This document shows, piece after piece, positions 26,630 to 34,418 of a stretch of 48,984 nucleotides of DNA. The stretch is from Streptococcus caballi DSM 19004 (GTDB lineage: Bacteria; Bacillota; Bacilli; Lactobacillales; Streptococcaceae), in NCBI RefSeq assembly GCF_000379985.1, contig NZ_KB904067.1, positions 164-49,147 of the forward strand. Reading direction: 5' to 3'. The notes beneath the pieces were generated by a model, which was given only the letters and a program-made list of their open reading frames with translations, had not been told where the DNA came from and ran no database searches. Numbering within the stretch: position 1 is the stretch's first letter; every line of letters starts with the position of its first letter. The translations under genes were made by a program, and so were the position numbers.

Positions 26630-27412
26630 CTAATGATACAAATCTGGCTTGCGGTCAGAAAAAACTGGAATGTGACCACGAATTTTTTCAACTTCTGTCA
26701 AATCAAGTTCAGCCGTAAAAATTCCCTCTTGATTATCTGGCACTTGTAAAACGATTTTTCCCAATGGGTCAATCACCAGAGAATGCCCAGAAAAATGGTC
26801 TGAAATGCCATCGCCAACCCGATTGACAGCCACGACAAAGGCCTGATTTTCAACCGCACGCGCTCGCAATAAAATCTCCCATTGCTCCACACGTTCTTTG
26901 GGCCATTCAGCTACCACAAATAAAACCTTAGCACCGCTAGACATCAAGGTTCTCACCCATTCTGGAAAACGAATGTCATAACAAATCACACTAGTTGCTT
27001 TGACATCATCTAGTTCAAAAACACTTTCTTTATTGCCTGCTTGCAGGTACTCATCTTCTGACATTAAACCAAACAAATGCACCTTGTCATAATCAGCAAT
27101 CACTTGCCCCTCTCGATTAAACACATAGGTCGTATTAAAAAAGTGATTATCTTTTGCCGTTGCGACCGAACCAGCCACCAAATTAACATGGTGCTTCTTA
27201 GCAAAATTTCCTAAATCCGTTATCGTTTCTTTCCCATTAACATCGGCAATACCTGCCAGCTGTTTCAAGGCATAGCCAGTATTCCACATCTCAGGAAGAA
27301 CAATCACATCTGGCACATCATGCACCGCTTTTTCCAATAACTCCAATACTTTCTTTCTATTTTGCCCAGGCTCCGCTTCACGGATAGCCATCTGAATAAG
27401 TGAAACTTTCAT
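26630..27412 (-). CDS. nitrilase-superfamily carbon-nitrogen hydrolase (omega-amidase type)
   Basis: 260 residues with the Glu-Lys-Cys triad of the CN hydrolase fold: Glu41 in LPEMWNTGY, Lys110 in DYDKVHLFG and Cys144 in VICYDIRFPE. This arrangement is that of Nit2/YafV/MtnU omega-amidases, which hydrolyse alpha-ketoglutaramate to 2-oxoglutarate and ammonia. Its direct coupling to a downstream aminotransferase (11 nt) supports that role, since removing ketoglutaramate pulls glutamine transamination forward. An extended -10 (TGCTATAAT, -10 at 27463-27468) lies about 55 nt upstream. Confidence 0.87.
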   Translation of the reverse strand: MKVSLIQMAIREAEPGQNRKKVLELLEKAVHDVPDVIVLPEMWNTGYALKQLAGIADVNGKETITDLGNFAKKHHVNLVAGSVATAKDNHFFNTTYVFNREGQVIADYDKVHLFGLMSEDEYLQAGNKESVFELDDVKATSVICYDIRFPEWVRTLMSSGAKVLFVVAEWPKERVEQWEILLRARAVENQAFVVAVNRVGDGISDHFSGHSLVIDPLGKIVLQVPDNQEGIFTAELDLTEVEKIRGHIPVFSDRKPDLYH

Positions 27413-27462
27413 TTTCCCCTCAATTCTAGTTTCTGTGAAAATATTCTGAAATCTTAGTGACT

Positions 27463-27491
27463 ATTATAGCAGACTAAAAAGCCCTCGTAAA
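27463..27491 (-). promoter_or_regulatory. promoter of the omega-amidase/aminotransferase pair
   Basis: TATAAT (27463-27468) with extended TG and a poor -35 (TTTACG) 17 bp upstream. The extended -10 makes it credible. Confidence 0.6.
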
Positions 27492-27532
27492 ATAGTTATT
27501 TTAAATAGACTCGATAGTTAAAAACTATAACT

Positions 27533-27556
27533 AAAAAACCCACCTTCTTAGGTGGG
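27533..27556 (-). terminator. intrinsic terminator
   Basis: CCCACC (27539-27544)/GGTGGG (27551-27556) with six T following on the minus strand. It would stop read-through entering the amidase operon from the IS-scar region. Confidence 0.8.
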
Positions 27557-27569
27557 CCAGATTGAAGAC

Positions 27570-27604
27570 AAAGCTCTTAGAATTCATTTTCTAAGGGCTT
27601 TTCT
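27570..27604 (+). terminator. hairpin with T-rich tail
   Basis: AAAGCTCTTAG (27570-27580) pairs with CTAAGGGCTTT (27591-27601), one G-U, followed by TCTTCTCG. It may belong to the IS1182-type scar, as such elements often carry edge terminators. Confidence 0.5.
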
Positions 27605-27642
27605 TCTCGATTTGTGTTACGCTGAAGAAAAAGAATTCGTGA

Positions 27643-27798
27643 TGTTTTGCCACGTTTCGCAAAGAAAAACCAGATGATAACCGTAATCAGTACGGGTTCT
27701 ATACGCTTGACCAGCTCATTCCTGAAGAACACTTTCTTCGTAAGATTGAGGCCGTGATTGATTTTGCCTTCATCTCAAAGATAAGGGACATCAAAAAA
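27643..27798 (+). mobile_element. N-terminal remnant of an IS1182-type transposase
   Basis: In one plus-strand frame the segment reads KPDDNRNQYGFYTLDQLIP, then EEHFLRKIEAVIDFAFI. This is the characteristic transposase N-terminus of IS1182-family elements (a QYGFYTLDQLVPxDHxLRKI-like block). A TGA lies upstream in frame and the coding sequence ends after about 45 residues, so only the front of the gene survives. It marks the outer edge of the rib/arg block. Confidence 0.7.
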
Positions 27799-27827
27799 AG
27801 ACAAACCTACAAAAGCAGGTTTGTCTT
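27791..27827 (-). terminator. intrinsic terminator after the CPBP gene
   Basis: An 11-bp perfect stem AAGACAAACCT/AGGTTTGTCTT (27798-27827) followed by TTTTTTTGATG on the minus strand. A second perfect 8-bp hairpin, ATATCCAG/CTGGATAT (27838-27858), lies between it and the CPBP stop; that one has its T run on the plus strand. Confidence 0.88.
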
Positions 27828-27881
27828 CGGTCTGAAATATCCAGCTTAACTGGATATTTTTTGTATATTTATCAAATTTTC

Positions 27882-28571
27882 TTACCTAAATGCCAAAACC
27901 AAGAAATAAATAGCTGACGGCAAGTTGTTGAGAATATGCACCAACATAGAATCTTTAATGTTGCCACGGCGTGCGTAAGCCAGATAAAGTATAGATCCCA
28001 AAGCCGCATAAACCAGAAACTCTGCTAGGTTAGTCGCGTGCGGCAAAGCGAAGACAGCTGTGGTGACGACACCCGCTAAGATTTTATGACGATGTTTGAA
28101 GAGTAGGTTGTTTGGAAAAGCTCGATAAGCTAATTCTTCAATGATGGGACCAACAATCCCAACCAGCACAACGTATAAAAGCGTGTAGAGGAAGAAACCG
28201 CCTTTAAAGAAGTCTGTCAAACTTTGTAGAGCAGCATCATTAGCAGTGGTTTTTTGACCCGAAATAACTTGAATAAGGCCTGTTCCGACAATAGCCACGA
28301 CACGTGCTGCTAGAAAATAGAGAAAGTCAATGCCGACATCCTTACCAGTCATTTTTTGACTAGCAACTTCAGAATCCTCCACCTTGCGATACCATTTCCA
28401 AAGCAAAGTGATCACAGTAACAATAAAAACAATATAGATTAGACCAGCCAACCATTTGACCGAATCAGATAAGTCTGCCTGTCTTTTCAATAAAATCATA
28501 GGAATTATGTTACAAGTCAGAGACAAGGCTATTAGTCCAATAACTTTTAGAATGTTGAATAAAATTTTCAT
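27882..28571 (-). CDS. CPBP-family intramembrane metalloprotease (Abi/CAAX type)
   Basis: 229 residues with about six membrane segments and the three CPBP motifs: Glu145-Glu146-Leu-Ala-Tyr-Arg150, His178 in FALPHAT, and His212-Ile-Leu-Asn-Asn. These form the putative zinc-protease site in the membrane. In lactic acid bacteria such proteins often give immunity to bacteriocins or process small peptides. It is the last gene of the operon led by the small membrane ORFs and an XRE regulator. The catalytic motifs are intact, unlike the interrupted small ORFs upstream. Confidence 0.88.
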   Translation of the reverse strand: MKILFNILKVIGLIALSLTCNIIPMILLKRQADLSDSVKWLAGLIYIVFIVTVITLLWKWYRKVEDSEVASQKMTGKDVGIDFLYFLAARVVAIVGTGLIQVISGQKTTANDAALQSLTDFFKGGFFLYTLLYVVLVGIVGPIIEELAYRAFPNNLLFKHRHKILAGVVTTAVFALPHATNLAEFLVYAALGSILYLAYARRGNIKDSMLVHILNNLPSAIYFLVLAFR

Positions 28572-28589
28572 AATGTATTCCTTTAACTG

Positions 28590-29372
28590 TTATTTGTAAT
28601 AATCTTTAGCTAATTTGAAATTCTTAGCCAAAATGTAGAGATGAATAAAGGCTGTAATTAAAATTCCTGTCAGCTCAATCTTTTGGAAGACAAAGGAGAT
28701 AAAAGCAAGAATGATATAGATATCTGGCAGAATTTGACCGCTAAGACTCATGATAATATCAAAAGACATTTTATAATTTGCTTCTAATTCTGCTTCATCC
28801 ATTTGCAATATATTATCTTTTAACTCCTTCAGTGTCGGTAGCAAGGGGATATCAATATTTCGAATACGTTTATAGACTTTCAGACTATAAGCATGTAGGA
28901 TGCCTCCACAAATCAAGATTAAAAAGTCAATAAAAGGAAAATGAAGTTCTGCTGAATCCGAACCAAGACTAACGCGATACGTTAAGGTAATAGAAACAAA
29001 TGCCAAAACATACGTTATGCCCGCATAAACAACCGCATAACTATGCTTTTTATTCATCATACGATAGAGTTCCTCAGATTCTTCATCTTCTAACTGCTCG
29101 TAGCGCTTATAATATTTCAAAACGATTACTATATAATATAGTCCAGTAATAAGTGATAGGACGGCACCAACACGAGCAATCCAACTAATAACTGAAGTAA
29201 CATCATCCAAAGAAAAGGGAAAATTGTTATTCGAAATATCAAAATAGCCTGCACCAAATCCCAAAATGAAACCTATTACCGCACCAATTATACCACCTAA
29301 AAGCAGCTGTTTAAAGATACGCTTTCCCGTACCATCAGTCTTTTTTATGTATTCTTTCATTTTCTTACTCAC
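28590..29372 (-). CDS. DUF3169-family membrane protein
   Basis: 260 residues with a basic N-terminus (MSKKMKEYIKKTDGTGKRI) and about six hydrophobic segments in two groups, separated by a charged stretch (KYYKRYEQLEDEESEELYRMM). Pattern and length fit DUF3169, a family commonly coded beside small XRE repressors in Firmicutes; its function is unknown. The start is GTG at 29372 and overlaps by 8 nt the stop of the interrupted ORF upstream (GTGAGTAA), so it is translationally coupled to that ORF. The in-frame TGA upstream may therefore lower its expression. The CPBP gene follows after 18 nt. Confidence 0.78.
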   Translation of the reverse strand: MSKKMKEYIKKTDGTGKRIFKQLLLGGIIGAVIGFILGFGAGYFDISNNNFPFSLDDVTSVISWIARVGAVLSLITGLYYIVIVLKYYKRYEQLEDEESEELYRMMNKKHSYAVVYAGITYVLAFVSITLTYRVSLGSDSAELHFPFIDFLILICGGILHAYSLKVYKRIRNIDIPLLPTLKELKDNILQMDEAELEANYKMSFDIIMSLSGQILPDIYIILAFISFVFQKIELTGILITAFIHLYILAKNFKLAKDYYK

Positions 29373-29688
29373 CTTTCTTCTTCAGAGTATCATCACTCAA
29401 CAATAGGGAAAAAATAATTAAGGTTATAGGAGATAATGTCAGCTTAAATGACCAATTTGATATATTTCCTAAAAGGGCTAGAACTGCTAGGACTATCAAA
29501 AGAGACATGAGGATTTTGACCCAAGCTGGCTTTTGTCCAATTCACAGGTAGCCACCAAGAGACAAGTAATAGATAGGATCCAAGATAAACTTTTTCTCGT
29601 ATTGGTAGCTATAAATAGCAGCAAGCAGCCAAACCAGACCTCCCACTAGAAATAAGATTGACATAACTTTATTACTACTCTTGCTCAC
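29365..29688 (-). pseudogene. small two-helix membrane protein interrupted by one in-frame TGA
   Basis: Starting at GTG 29688 (overlapping the XRE gene's TGA as GTGA), the frame runs 107 codons to TAA at 29365, with a single stop, TGA at 29542-29544 (codon 49). Before it are one hydrophobic helix and a YQYEKKFILDPIYYLSLGGYL segment. After it come IGQKPAWVKILMSLLIVLAV and a further hydrophobic stretch ending in DDTLKKKGE. Everything else is intact, so this looks like one point mutation (for example TGG to TGA), or a TGA that is read through. Confidence 0.75.
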
Positions 29689-29897
29689 TTCTCTTCCTCC
29701 ACAAGACTAAAAATACTTTCTACAGGTTCTTTGAAAACCTGGGCAATTTTCAGTGCAATCACTATGGACGGTGTGTACTCATTACGCTCAATCAAGCTGA
29801 CCGTCTGGCGGGAAATTCCTGCCAACCTAGCCATCTGCGTCTGATTAATGCCATCTCTGGCTCGCAACTCCTTGAGCCGATTTCTCAATTCTGGCAT
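29685..29897 (-). CDS. XRE-family helix-turn-helix transcriptional regulator
   Basis: A 70-residue, single-domain repressor of the small Cro/C1 type. The helix-turn-helix spans about residues 16-40, with NQTQMARLAGISRQTVSLIE as recognition core, followed by the standard YTPSIVIALKIAQVFKEPVE segment. Such minimal regulators (YozG/immR-like) usually autoregulate the membrane-protein operon they sit in. The ribosome-binding site is GGGAGGAG. It lies third in the operon, 12 nt after small ORF B. The likely operator is the TTTTGAC/GTCAAAA dyad at the operon promoter. Confidence 0.92.
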   Translation of the reverse strand: MPELRNRLKELRARDGINQTQMARLAGISRQTVSLIERNEYTPSIVIALKIAQVFKEPVESIFSLVEEEK

Positions 29898-29909
29898 CTT
29901 TCTCCTCCC

Positions 29910-30035
29910 TTAACAACATATTTTTTGATAATAGATTAAGCTAAAAATAGCTAATCATAGAGGAAAATCAAGAATATTTAAAACAAGAGTTAACTTCTTA
30001 TTCTGTAAACTATTTGATTCTTGAATGAGTTTCAT
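29910..30035 (-). pseudogene. 41-codon hydrophobic ORF interrupted by one in-frame TGA (ORF B)
   Basis: ATG at 30035 with AGGAG spaced well in the end of ORF A. It reads MKLIQESNSLQNKKLTLVL, NILDFPL, TGA (29955-29957, codon 27), LAIFSLIYYQKICC, then TAA at 29910. The stop falls in the middle of a predicted membrane helix. Downstream is the strong ribosome-binding site of the XRE gene, so the order and spacing of an operon are preserved. No family recognised. Confidence 0.55.
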
Positions 30036-30040
30036 GACTC

Positions 30041-30250
30041 CTATCTCCTATTCTTTAATTGCCGAACTTTTAAATTAGCTTCCATACTAGTGATAGAGGA
30101 AATAAGCGATGCTACTATACTGGTGTCCAAAGATTGTAGCTTCAATATATCTGCAACTAGTACTCAGATTAAGGTCAGAGTAGCTAAGATTTCAACTGCA
30201 TGCATCACCATCGTTCCAGTGATGATAATTTCTTTTTTAGATGATTTCAT
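30041..30250 (-). pseudogene. 69-codon hydrophobic ORF interrupted by one in-frame TGA (ORF A)
   Basis: ATG at 30250 after AAGGAGAGAG. The frame runs to TAG at 30041-30043 with one internal TGA at 30164-30166 (codon 29), which follows HAVEILATLTLI and precedes VLVADILKLQSL. The basic ends (MKSSKKE, RQLKNRR) flanking hydrophobic segments suggest a small membrane protein. First gene of the operon, with its own promoter. The next ORF starts 5 nt after it. Confidence 0.6.
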
Positions 30251-30293
30251 TTTACTCTCTCCTTATTTTTTGTATGCTTTTCTTTTCAGTTTT

Positions 30294-30322
30294 ATTGTAA
30301 CATATCATTTTCATTTTGACAA
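30294..30322 (-). promoter_or_regulatory. promoter of the small-ORF/XRE/DUF3169/CPBP operon
   Basis: TTGTCA (30317-30322), 17 bp, TACAAT (30294-30299), about 45 nt before ORF A. Confidence 0.7.
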
Positions 30323-30358
30323 TGATAGTAGTCAAAAATGTTATTATCTTTGTCAAAA
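30314..30358. promoter_or_regulatory. candidate XRE operator dyad plus third half-site
   Basis: TTTTGAC (30314-30320), 10 bp, GTCAAAA (30331-30337) overlap the operon -35. A further TGTCAAAA lies at 30351-30358. The arrangement suits autorepression by the XRE protein of the operon. Confidence 0.55.
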
Positions 30359-30456
30359 AATTGAGGATGATAGTCAAAAGCAGAGTCAAGCATTTGTTCA
30401 TCCCTGCTTCTCTAATATAAGCCTGTAAAAAGACTTCGAAAACAAAGATTGTACAA

Positions 30457-30485
30457 TAAAAAGCTTGGAAATCATTTTCCAAACT
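30457..30485 (-). terminator. intrinsic terminator after alaS
   Basis: TTGGAAA paired with TTTCCAA around a short loop (30465-30483), followed on the minus strand by GCTTTTTATTG, 15 nt after the alaS stop. Confidence 0.8.
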
Positions 30486-30498
30486 CTTTACTTATTGG

Positions 30499-33117
30499 TT
30501 AGAGGTTTTCAGCGACTGCGACAAGAAGGGCATCAATAGCTGAAGCGTCTGAACCACCAGCCATGGCCATATCTGGTTTACCACCACCACGACCTGAAAC
30601 GATTGGTGCCAAGACTTTGATGAGATTTCCTGCGTGCACGTCTTTAGACTTGCTTGCAACAAGAACATTAACTTTTTCACCAATAGCCGCCGCCAATACA
30701 AGCACGTCAGAGTAATCTTTTTGCTTCCACTTGTCAGCAAAAGTACGAAGAGCACCTGCATCTGAAACAGAAACTTGAGCTGCGATGTAGAATTTACCAT
30801 TTGCTTCTTTGACATCTTTAAAGACATCACCAGCTTGCGCTGCAGCTGCTTTTTCTTTCAATTCAGCATTTTCTTTTTGCAATTTATGCAATTGTTCTTG
30901 AAGTGAAGCGACTTTGGCAGAAACCTGTTGCAATTGCGGTGCCTTAACAATAGTTGCAATTTCTTTGAGGGCTTCTTCTGATTCGCGATAAGCCATGTAA
31001 GCTTCGCGGCTTGTCACAGCAAGGATACGACGTGTTCCCGAACCGATACCTTCTTCCTTGACAATCTTGAAGATACCGATTTCAGAAGTGTTTTTGATAT
31101 GGGTTCCACCACACAATTCAACAGAGTAATCACCGATTGAAACGACACGAACGTTTTTACCGTACTTTTCACCAAAGAGGGCCATAGCTCCCATTTCTTT
31201 AGCTGTATCAATATCTGTTTCAATAGTTGTGACTGGAATAGCTTCCCAGATTTTTTCGTTGACTTGTGCTTCAATTTGACGAAGTTCATCTGATGTTACA
31301 GCTTCAAAGTGTGTGAAGTCAAAGCGTAGGAATTCAGCTTCATTAAGCGAACCTGCTTGAGTGGCGTGGTTACCAATGATATTGTGAAGCGCAGCATGGA
31401 GCAAGTGAGTTGCGGTATGGTTCTTCATGACACGGTTACGACGGTCTGTGTCAATCGCCAAATGATAAGTTTGACCAACTGAAAGGCTTGCACGAACGTC
31501 AACAGTGTGCAATGGTTGGCCATTTGGTGCTTTTTGAACATCTATTACTTGGGCAACCACATCACCCTTAGCATTTAAAACGACACCGTGGTCAGCCACT
31601 TGTCCACCCATTTCAGCATAGAATGGTGTCTGGTCAAATACAAGAAGTGCTTGACCTTCTGAGACCATTTCAGTTCGTTCGTTGTCAGTAACGATAACTG
31701 ACAATTTAGCATCCAATTCTTGATTTTCGTAGTCAAAGACTGATTTTTCTGTGATGCTTGAAAGGGTTTCATTTTGCATCCCCATTGAACCACCTTTGAC
31801 GACACTAGCACGCGCACGTTCTTGTTGTTCTTTCATTGCTGCTTCGAAACCTTCATGGTCAATCTTGAAGCCTTCATCCTCAGCCAATTCCTCAGTCAAT
31901 TCAACTGGGAAGCCGTAAGTATCATAAAGTTTGAAGATATTTTTACCTTCAAGCGTATCTTTACCTTCAGCTTTCAAATCAGCTAACAATTCATCAAGCA
32001 TGCTTGAACCAGCATCGATTGTACGGGCAAATGTTTCTTCTTCACGTTTTACAATTTTTTCGATAAAGTCTTGTTTTTCAAGGATTTCTGGGTAATATGA
32101 TTCCATGATTTTACCAACAGTTGGAACCAGTTTGTACAAGAAAGTTTCATTGATACCGAGACGACGACCGTGCATAACCGCACGACGAAGCAAACGACGA
32201 AGCACATAACCACGACCTTCATTACCTGGAAGAGCACCGTCACCGATAGCAAATGAAAGTGAGCGGATGTGGTCGGCAATAACTTTGAAGCTCATGTTGT
32301 CGCCATCTGGATCGTAAGTCTTGCCAGATAATTTTTCAATTTGGCGAATGATTGGCATGAAAAGGTCAGTTTCAAAGTTTGTTTTAGCCCCTTGCATGAC
32401 AGCAACTAAACGCTCTAAACCAGCACCCGTATCAATGTTTTTGTGTGGTAATTCTTTGTATTCTGAACGTGGAACAGCTGGGTCAGCATTGAATTGTGAC
32501 AACACAATGTTCCAGATTTCGATGTAACGGTCGTTTTCAATATCTTCAGCGAGAAGTTTGATACCAACGTGATCTGGGTCAAAATCTTCACCACGGTCAA
32601 AGAAGATTTCTGTATCTGGTCCTGAAGGTCCAGCACCGATTTCCCAGAAGTTATCTTCGATTGGAATCAAGTGGCTTGGCTCAACACCAAGTGAAATCCA
32701 GCGATTGTAAGTATCTTTATCATCTGGATAGTAAGTCATGTAAAGTTTATCTTTAGGAAAATCAAACCATTCTGGGCTTGTTAATAATTCATATCCCCAA
32801 GTGATAGCTTCATCACGGAAATAATCACCAACAGAGAAATTCCCCAACATTTCAAACATTGTGTGGTGACGAGCTGTCTTACCAACGTTTTCAATGTCAT
32901 TGGTACGGATAGCTTTTTGCGCATTTGTGATACGTGGATTTTCAGGAATGACAGAACCGTCAAAATATTTTTTTAGGGTTGCAACACCTGAGTTAATCCA
33001 TAACAAAGTTGGGTCATTTACAGGAACCAAGTTTGCTGACGGTTCAACAGAATGACCTTTTGATTTCCAGAAATCAAGCCACATTTGGCGCACTTGCGCA
33101 GAAGATAATTGTTTCAA
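30499..33117 (-). CDS. alaS: alanyl-tRNA synthetase
   Basis: Charges tRNA-Ala. The 872 residues comprise the class II core ([19 protein letters not shown] motif 2 and [10 protein letters not shown]), the editing domain with zinc-binding [11 protein letters not shown] and CGGTHIKN, and the C-terminal C-Ala domain ending in the glycine-rich [15 protein letters not shown]. The start is TTG at 33115-33117, giving [13 protein letters not shown] as in other streptococci. No Shine-Dalgarno lies at normal distance: the nearest AAAGGA is about 26 nt upstream, beyond a small hairpin. Transcription is controlled by an alanine T-box leader. Confidence 0.97.
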   Translation of the reverse strand: MKQLSSAQVRQMWLDFWKSKGHSVEPSANLVPVNDPTLLWINSGVATLKKYFDGSVIPENPRITNAQKAIRTNDIENVGKTARHHTMFEMLGNFSVGDYFRDEAITWGYELLTSPEWFDFPKDKLYMTYYPDDKDTYNRWISLGVEPSHLIPIEDNFWEIGAGPSGPDTEIFFDRGEDFDPDHVGIKLLAEDIENDRYIEIWNIVLSQFNADPAVPRSEYKELPHKNIDTGAGLERLVAVMQGAKTNFETDLFMPIIRQIEKLSGKTYDPDGDNMSFKVIADHIRSLSFAIGDGALPGNEGRGYVLRRLLRRAVMHGRRLGINETFLYKLVPTVGKIMESYYPEILEKQDFIEKIVKREEETFARTIDAGSSMLDELLADLKAEGKDTLEGKNIFKLYDTYGFPVELTEELAEDEGFKIDHEGFEAAMKEQQERARASVVKGGSMGMQNETLSSITEKSVFDYENQELDAKLSVIVTDNERTEMVSEGQALLVFDQTPFYAEMGGQVADHGVVLNAKGDVVAQVIDVQKAPNGQPLHTVDVRASLSVGQTYHLAIDTDRRNRVMKNHTATHLLHAALHNIIGNHATQAGSLNEAEFLRFDFTHFEAVTSDELRQIEAQVNEKIWEAIPVTTIETDIDTAKEMGAMALFGEKYGKNVRVVSIGDYSVELCGGTHIKNTSEIGIFKIVKEEGIGSGTRRILAVTSREAYMAYRESEEALKEIATIVKAPQLQQVSAKVASLQEQLHKLQKENAELKEKAAAAQAGDVFKDVKEANGKFYIAAQVSVSDAGALRTFADKWKQKDYSDVLVLAAAIGEKVNVLVASKSKDVHAGNLIKVLAPIVSGRGGGKPDMAMAGGSDASAIDALLVAVAENL

Positions 33118-33179
33118 AACTTTTACCGAGACTGATAAACAGTCTTCCTTTCATTTACAAAATATCACTTAAACATTAT

Positions 33180-33356
33180 AAAAGACAAGCTCATCCTACG
33201 AAGGGCGAAAAACCGCGGTACCACCTTCATTCAATGAACTTGTCATTCTCGTTTGTTTTCAATTAATCAATCAAGTAGCATAATTTTCAGACCTACCATG
33301 GCTCGCAGCGACCGCCATTTTTCTGTATTCGATCCTTTGAAAATTAATTCTCGATA
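33180..33356 (-). promoter_or_regulatory. T-box riboswitch (alanine specifier)
   Basis: The T-box motif AAGGTGGTACCGCGG is at 33213-33227 on the minus strand. A terminator stem GACAAGTTCAT/ATGAGCTTGTC (33234-33244 with 33184-33194), followed by TTTTATAA, encloses it. Stem I contains ATTATGCTACTTGA, where GCT (33277-33279) fits an alanine specifier codon. Uncharged tRNA-Ala should stabilise the antiterminator and raise alaS expression. Confidence 0.93.
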
Positions 33357-33362
33357 AGTTTT

Positions 33363-33391
33363 ATTATACTGTCTTTTAAAAGGTAGGTCAA
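33363..33391 (-). promoter_or_regulatory. promoter of alaS
   Basis: TTGACC (33386-33391), 17 bp, TATAAT (33363-33368). It begins 14 nt after the prsA stop, and no terminator separates the two genes. Confidence 0.87.
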
Positions 33392-33404
33392 CTCCCAAGT
33401 CAAA

Positions 33405-34358
33405 TTATTTTGAAGATGAACTTGTAGATGATGAGTTAGCTGAGCTTGACGAACTTGATGATGTTGCATATTGAGCAAGAATGTCAGCAAAGGCTTTATC
33501 CTTAATTTTCACATTTGCTTTTTCAAGTGCAGCTGCAATTACCTTGTTTTGGAAGCTAGCATCGCTAGTTTTCTCATTCATGATAGCTTTCTTCAAACGA
33601 GCTTTATAAGATTTCCAGTCGGCTTTCTTTTCTTCCTTAGCTGTTACTTTAACGATATAGTAAGTTGTCTTATAGGTTGACGAATCAACGACTGAGACTA
33701 CATCTGAAATGCCGTCTTTATCAAGTTTGAAGGCTGCTGACATCACATCTGTTGGCAAAGTTGTATCTGCTGAGTCGAACTTATATTCGTATTTCTTCTT
33801 AGACTCAGTTGTTTTTTCTTTGGCAATCTTGGCAAAGTCGGCACCATCTGCCTTAACTTCAGAGAGGACTGAGTTAGCTGTATCTTGTGAATCCAATTTG
33901 ATGACTTGGGCAGTCACTTCTGGGGTGTAGTTCTCATAGGCAGTCTTGTAGTTCTTGGTTGTCAATTCTTTCTTTGCAGCTTCTTTGACAGCATATTCTA
34001 CCAACATAGTCGTGCGGATTTGTTGCTTGTAAGAATCTGTTGTCAAACCAGCTTGTGACAAGGCGCTTGAGAAAGAATCCCCATAGCTTGAAGCTGTTTT
34101 ATTGTAAGATTCGGTCACTTTCTTATCTGATACCTTGTCGCCATATTGTTGTTCAAAGACGCGTGACAATACCAGAGTCAACATAGATTGTTGAGAAGCA
34201 CTTGTTGATTTGACCTGATTGTAGAAATCAGAGACTGTAATAGTGTCACCTTTCATTGTGATGACATTGGTATCTTTTGTTGTCGAAGAGCAAGCAGCAA
34301 GTGTCGCTACGGAAACAAGTGTAACAATCCCTGCAGCAAGCTTAGAACGTTTTTTCAT
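33405..34358 (-). CDS. prsA: PrsA-type peptidyl-prolyl isomerase lipoprotein
   Basis: An extracytoplasmic foldase anchored as a lipoprotein, assisting folding of secreted proteins at the membrane-wall interface. Residues 1-23 are a signal peptide with lipobox LAAC (modified Cys23). An N-terminal SurA-like helical region follows, then a parvulin domain (about residues 145-245, from [14 protein letters not shown] to [11 protein letters not shown]) and a C-terminal helical part. The last 20 residues are almost all serine, a low-complexity tail. AAAGGAG lies before the ATG. It is co-oriented with the methyltransferase gene upstream and alaS downstream. Confidence 0.93.
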   Translation of the reverse strand: MKKRSKLAAGIVTLVSVATLAACSSTTKDTNVITMKGDTITVSDFYNQVKSTSASQQSMLTLVLSRVFEQQYGDKVSDKKVTESYNKTASSYGDSFSSALSQAGLTTDSYKQQIRTTMLVEYAVKEAAKKELTTKNYKTAYENYTPEVTAQVIKLDSQDTANSVLSEVKADGADFAKIAKEKTTESKKKYEYKFDSADTTLPTDVMSAAFKLDKDGISDVVSVVDSSTYKTTYYIVKVTAKEEKKADWKSYKARLKKAIMNEKTSDASFQNKVIAAALEKANVKIKDKAFADILAQYATSSSSSSSANSSSTSSSSK

Positions 34359-34391
34359 GAATATAAACTCCTTTTAGTCATTAACCTCATC

Positions 34392-34397
34392 ATTATA
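34392..34397 (-). promoter_or_regulatory. candidate -10 of prsA
   Basis: TATAAT in TGTGATATAATG between the methyltransferase and prsA genes. The -35 (AAGTCA) is poor, so transcription may mainly come from upstream. Confidence 0.4.
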
Positions 34398-34418
34398 TCA
34401 CAAATTCTTAAAAATGAC

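Noticed and set aside
29365..30250. Use of TGA as tryptophan throughout this genome
   Set aside because: TGA acts as a normal stop for ORFs such as ribD and the XRE gene here, and prfB (RF2) with its TGA-dependent frameshift is intact, so a global code change is excluded. Only local read-through or decay remains.
30021..30428. Plus-strand ORF of 135 codons
   Set aside because: It is antisense to the small-ORF operon and its promoter, has no ribosome-binding site and has unconvincing composition. The minus-strand genes explain the region better.
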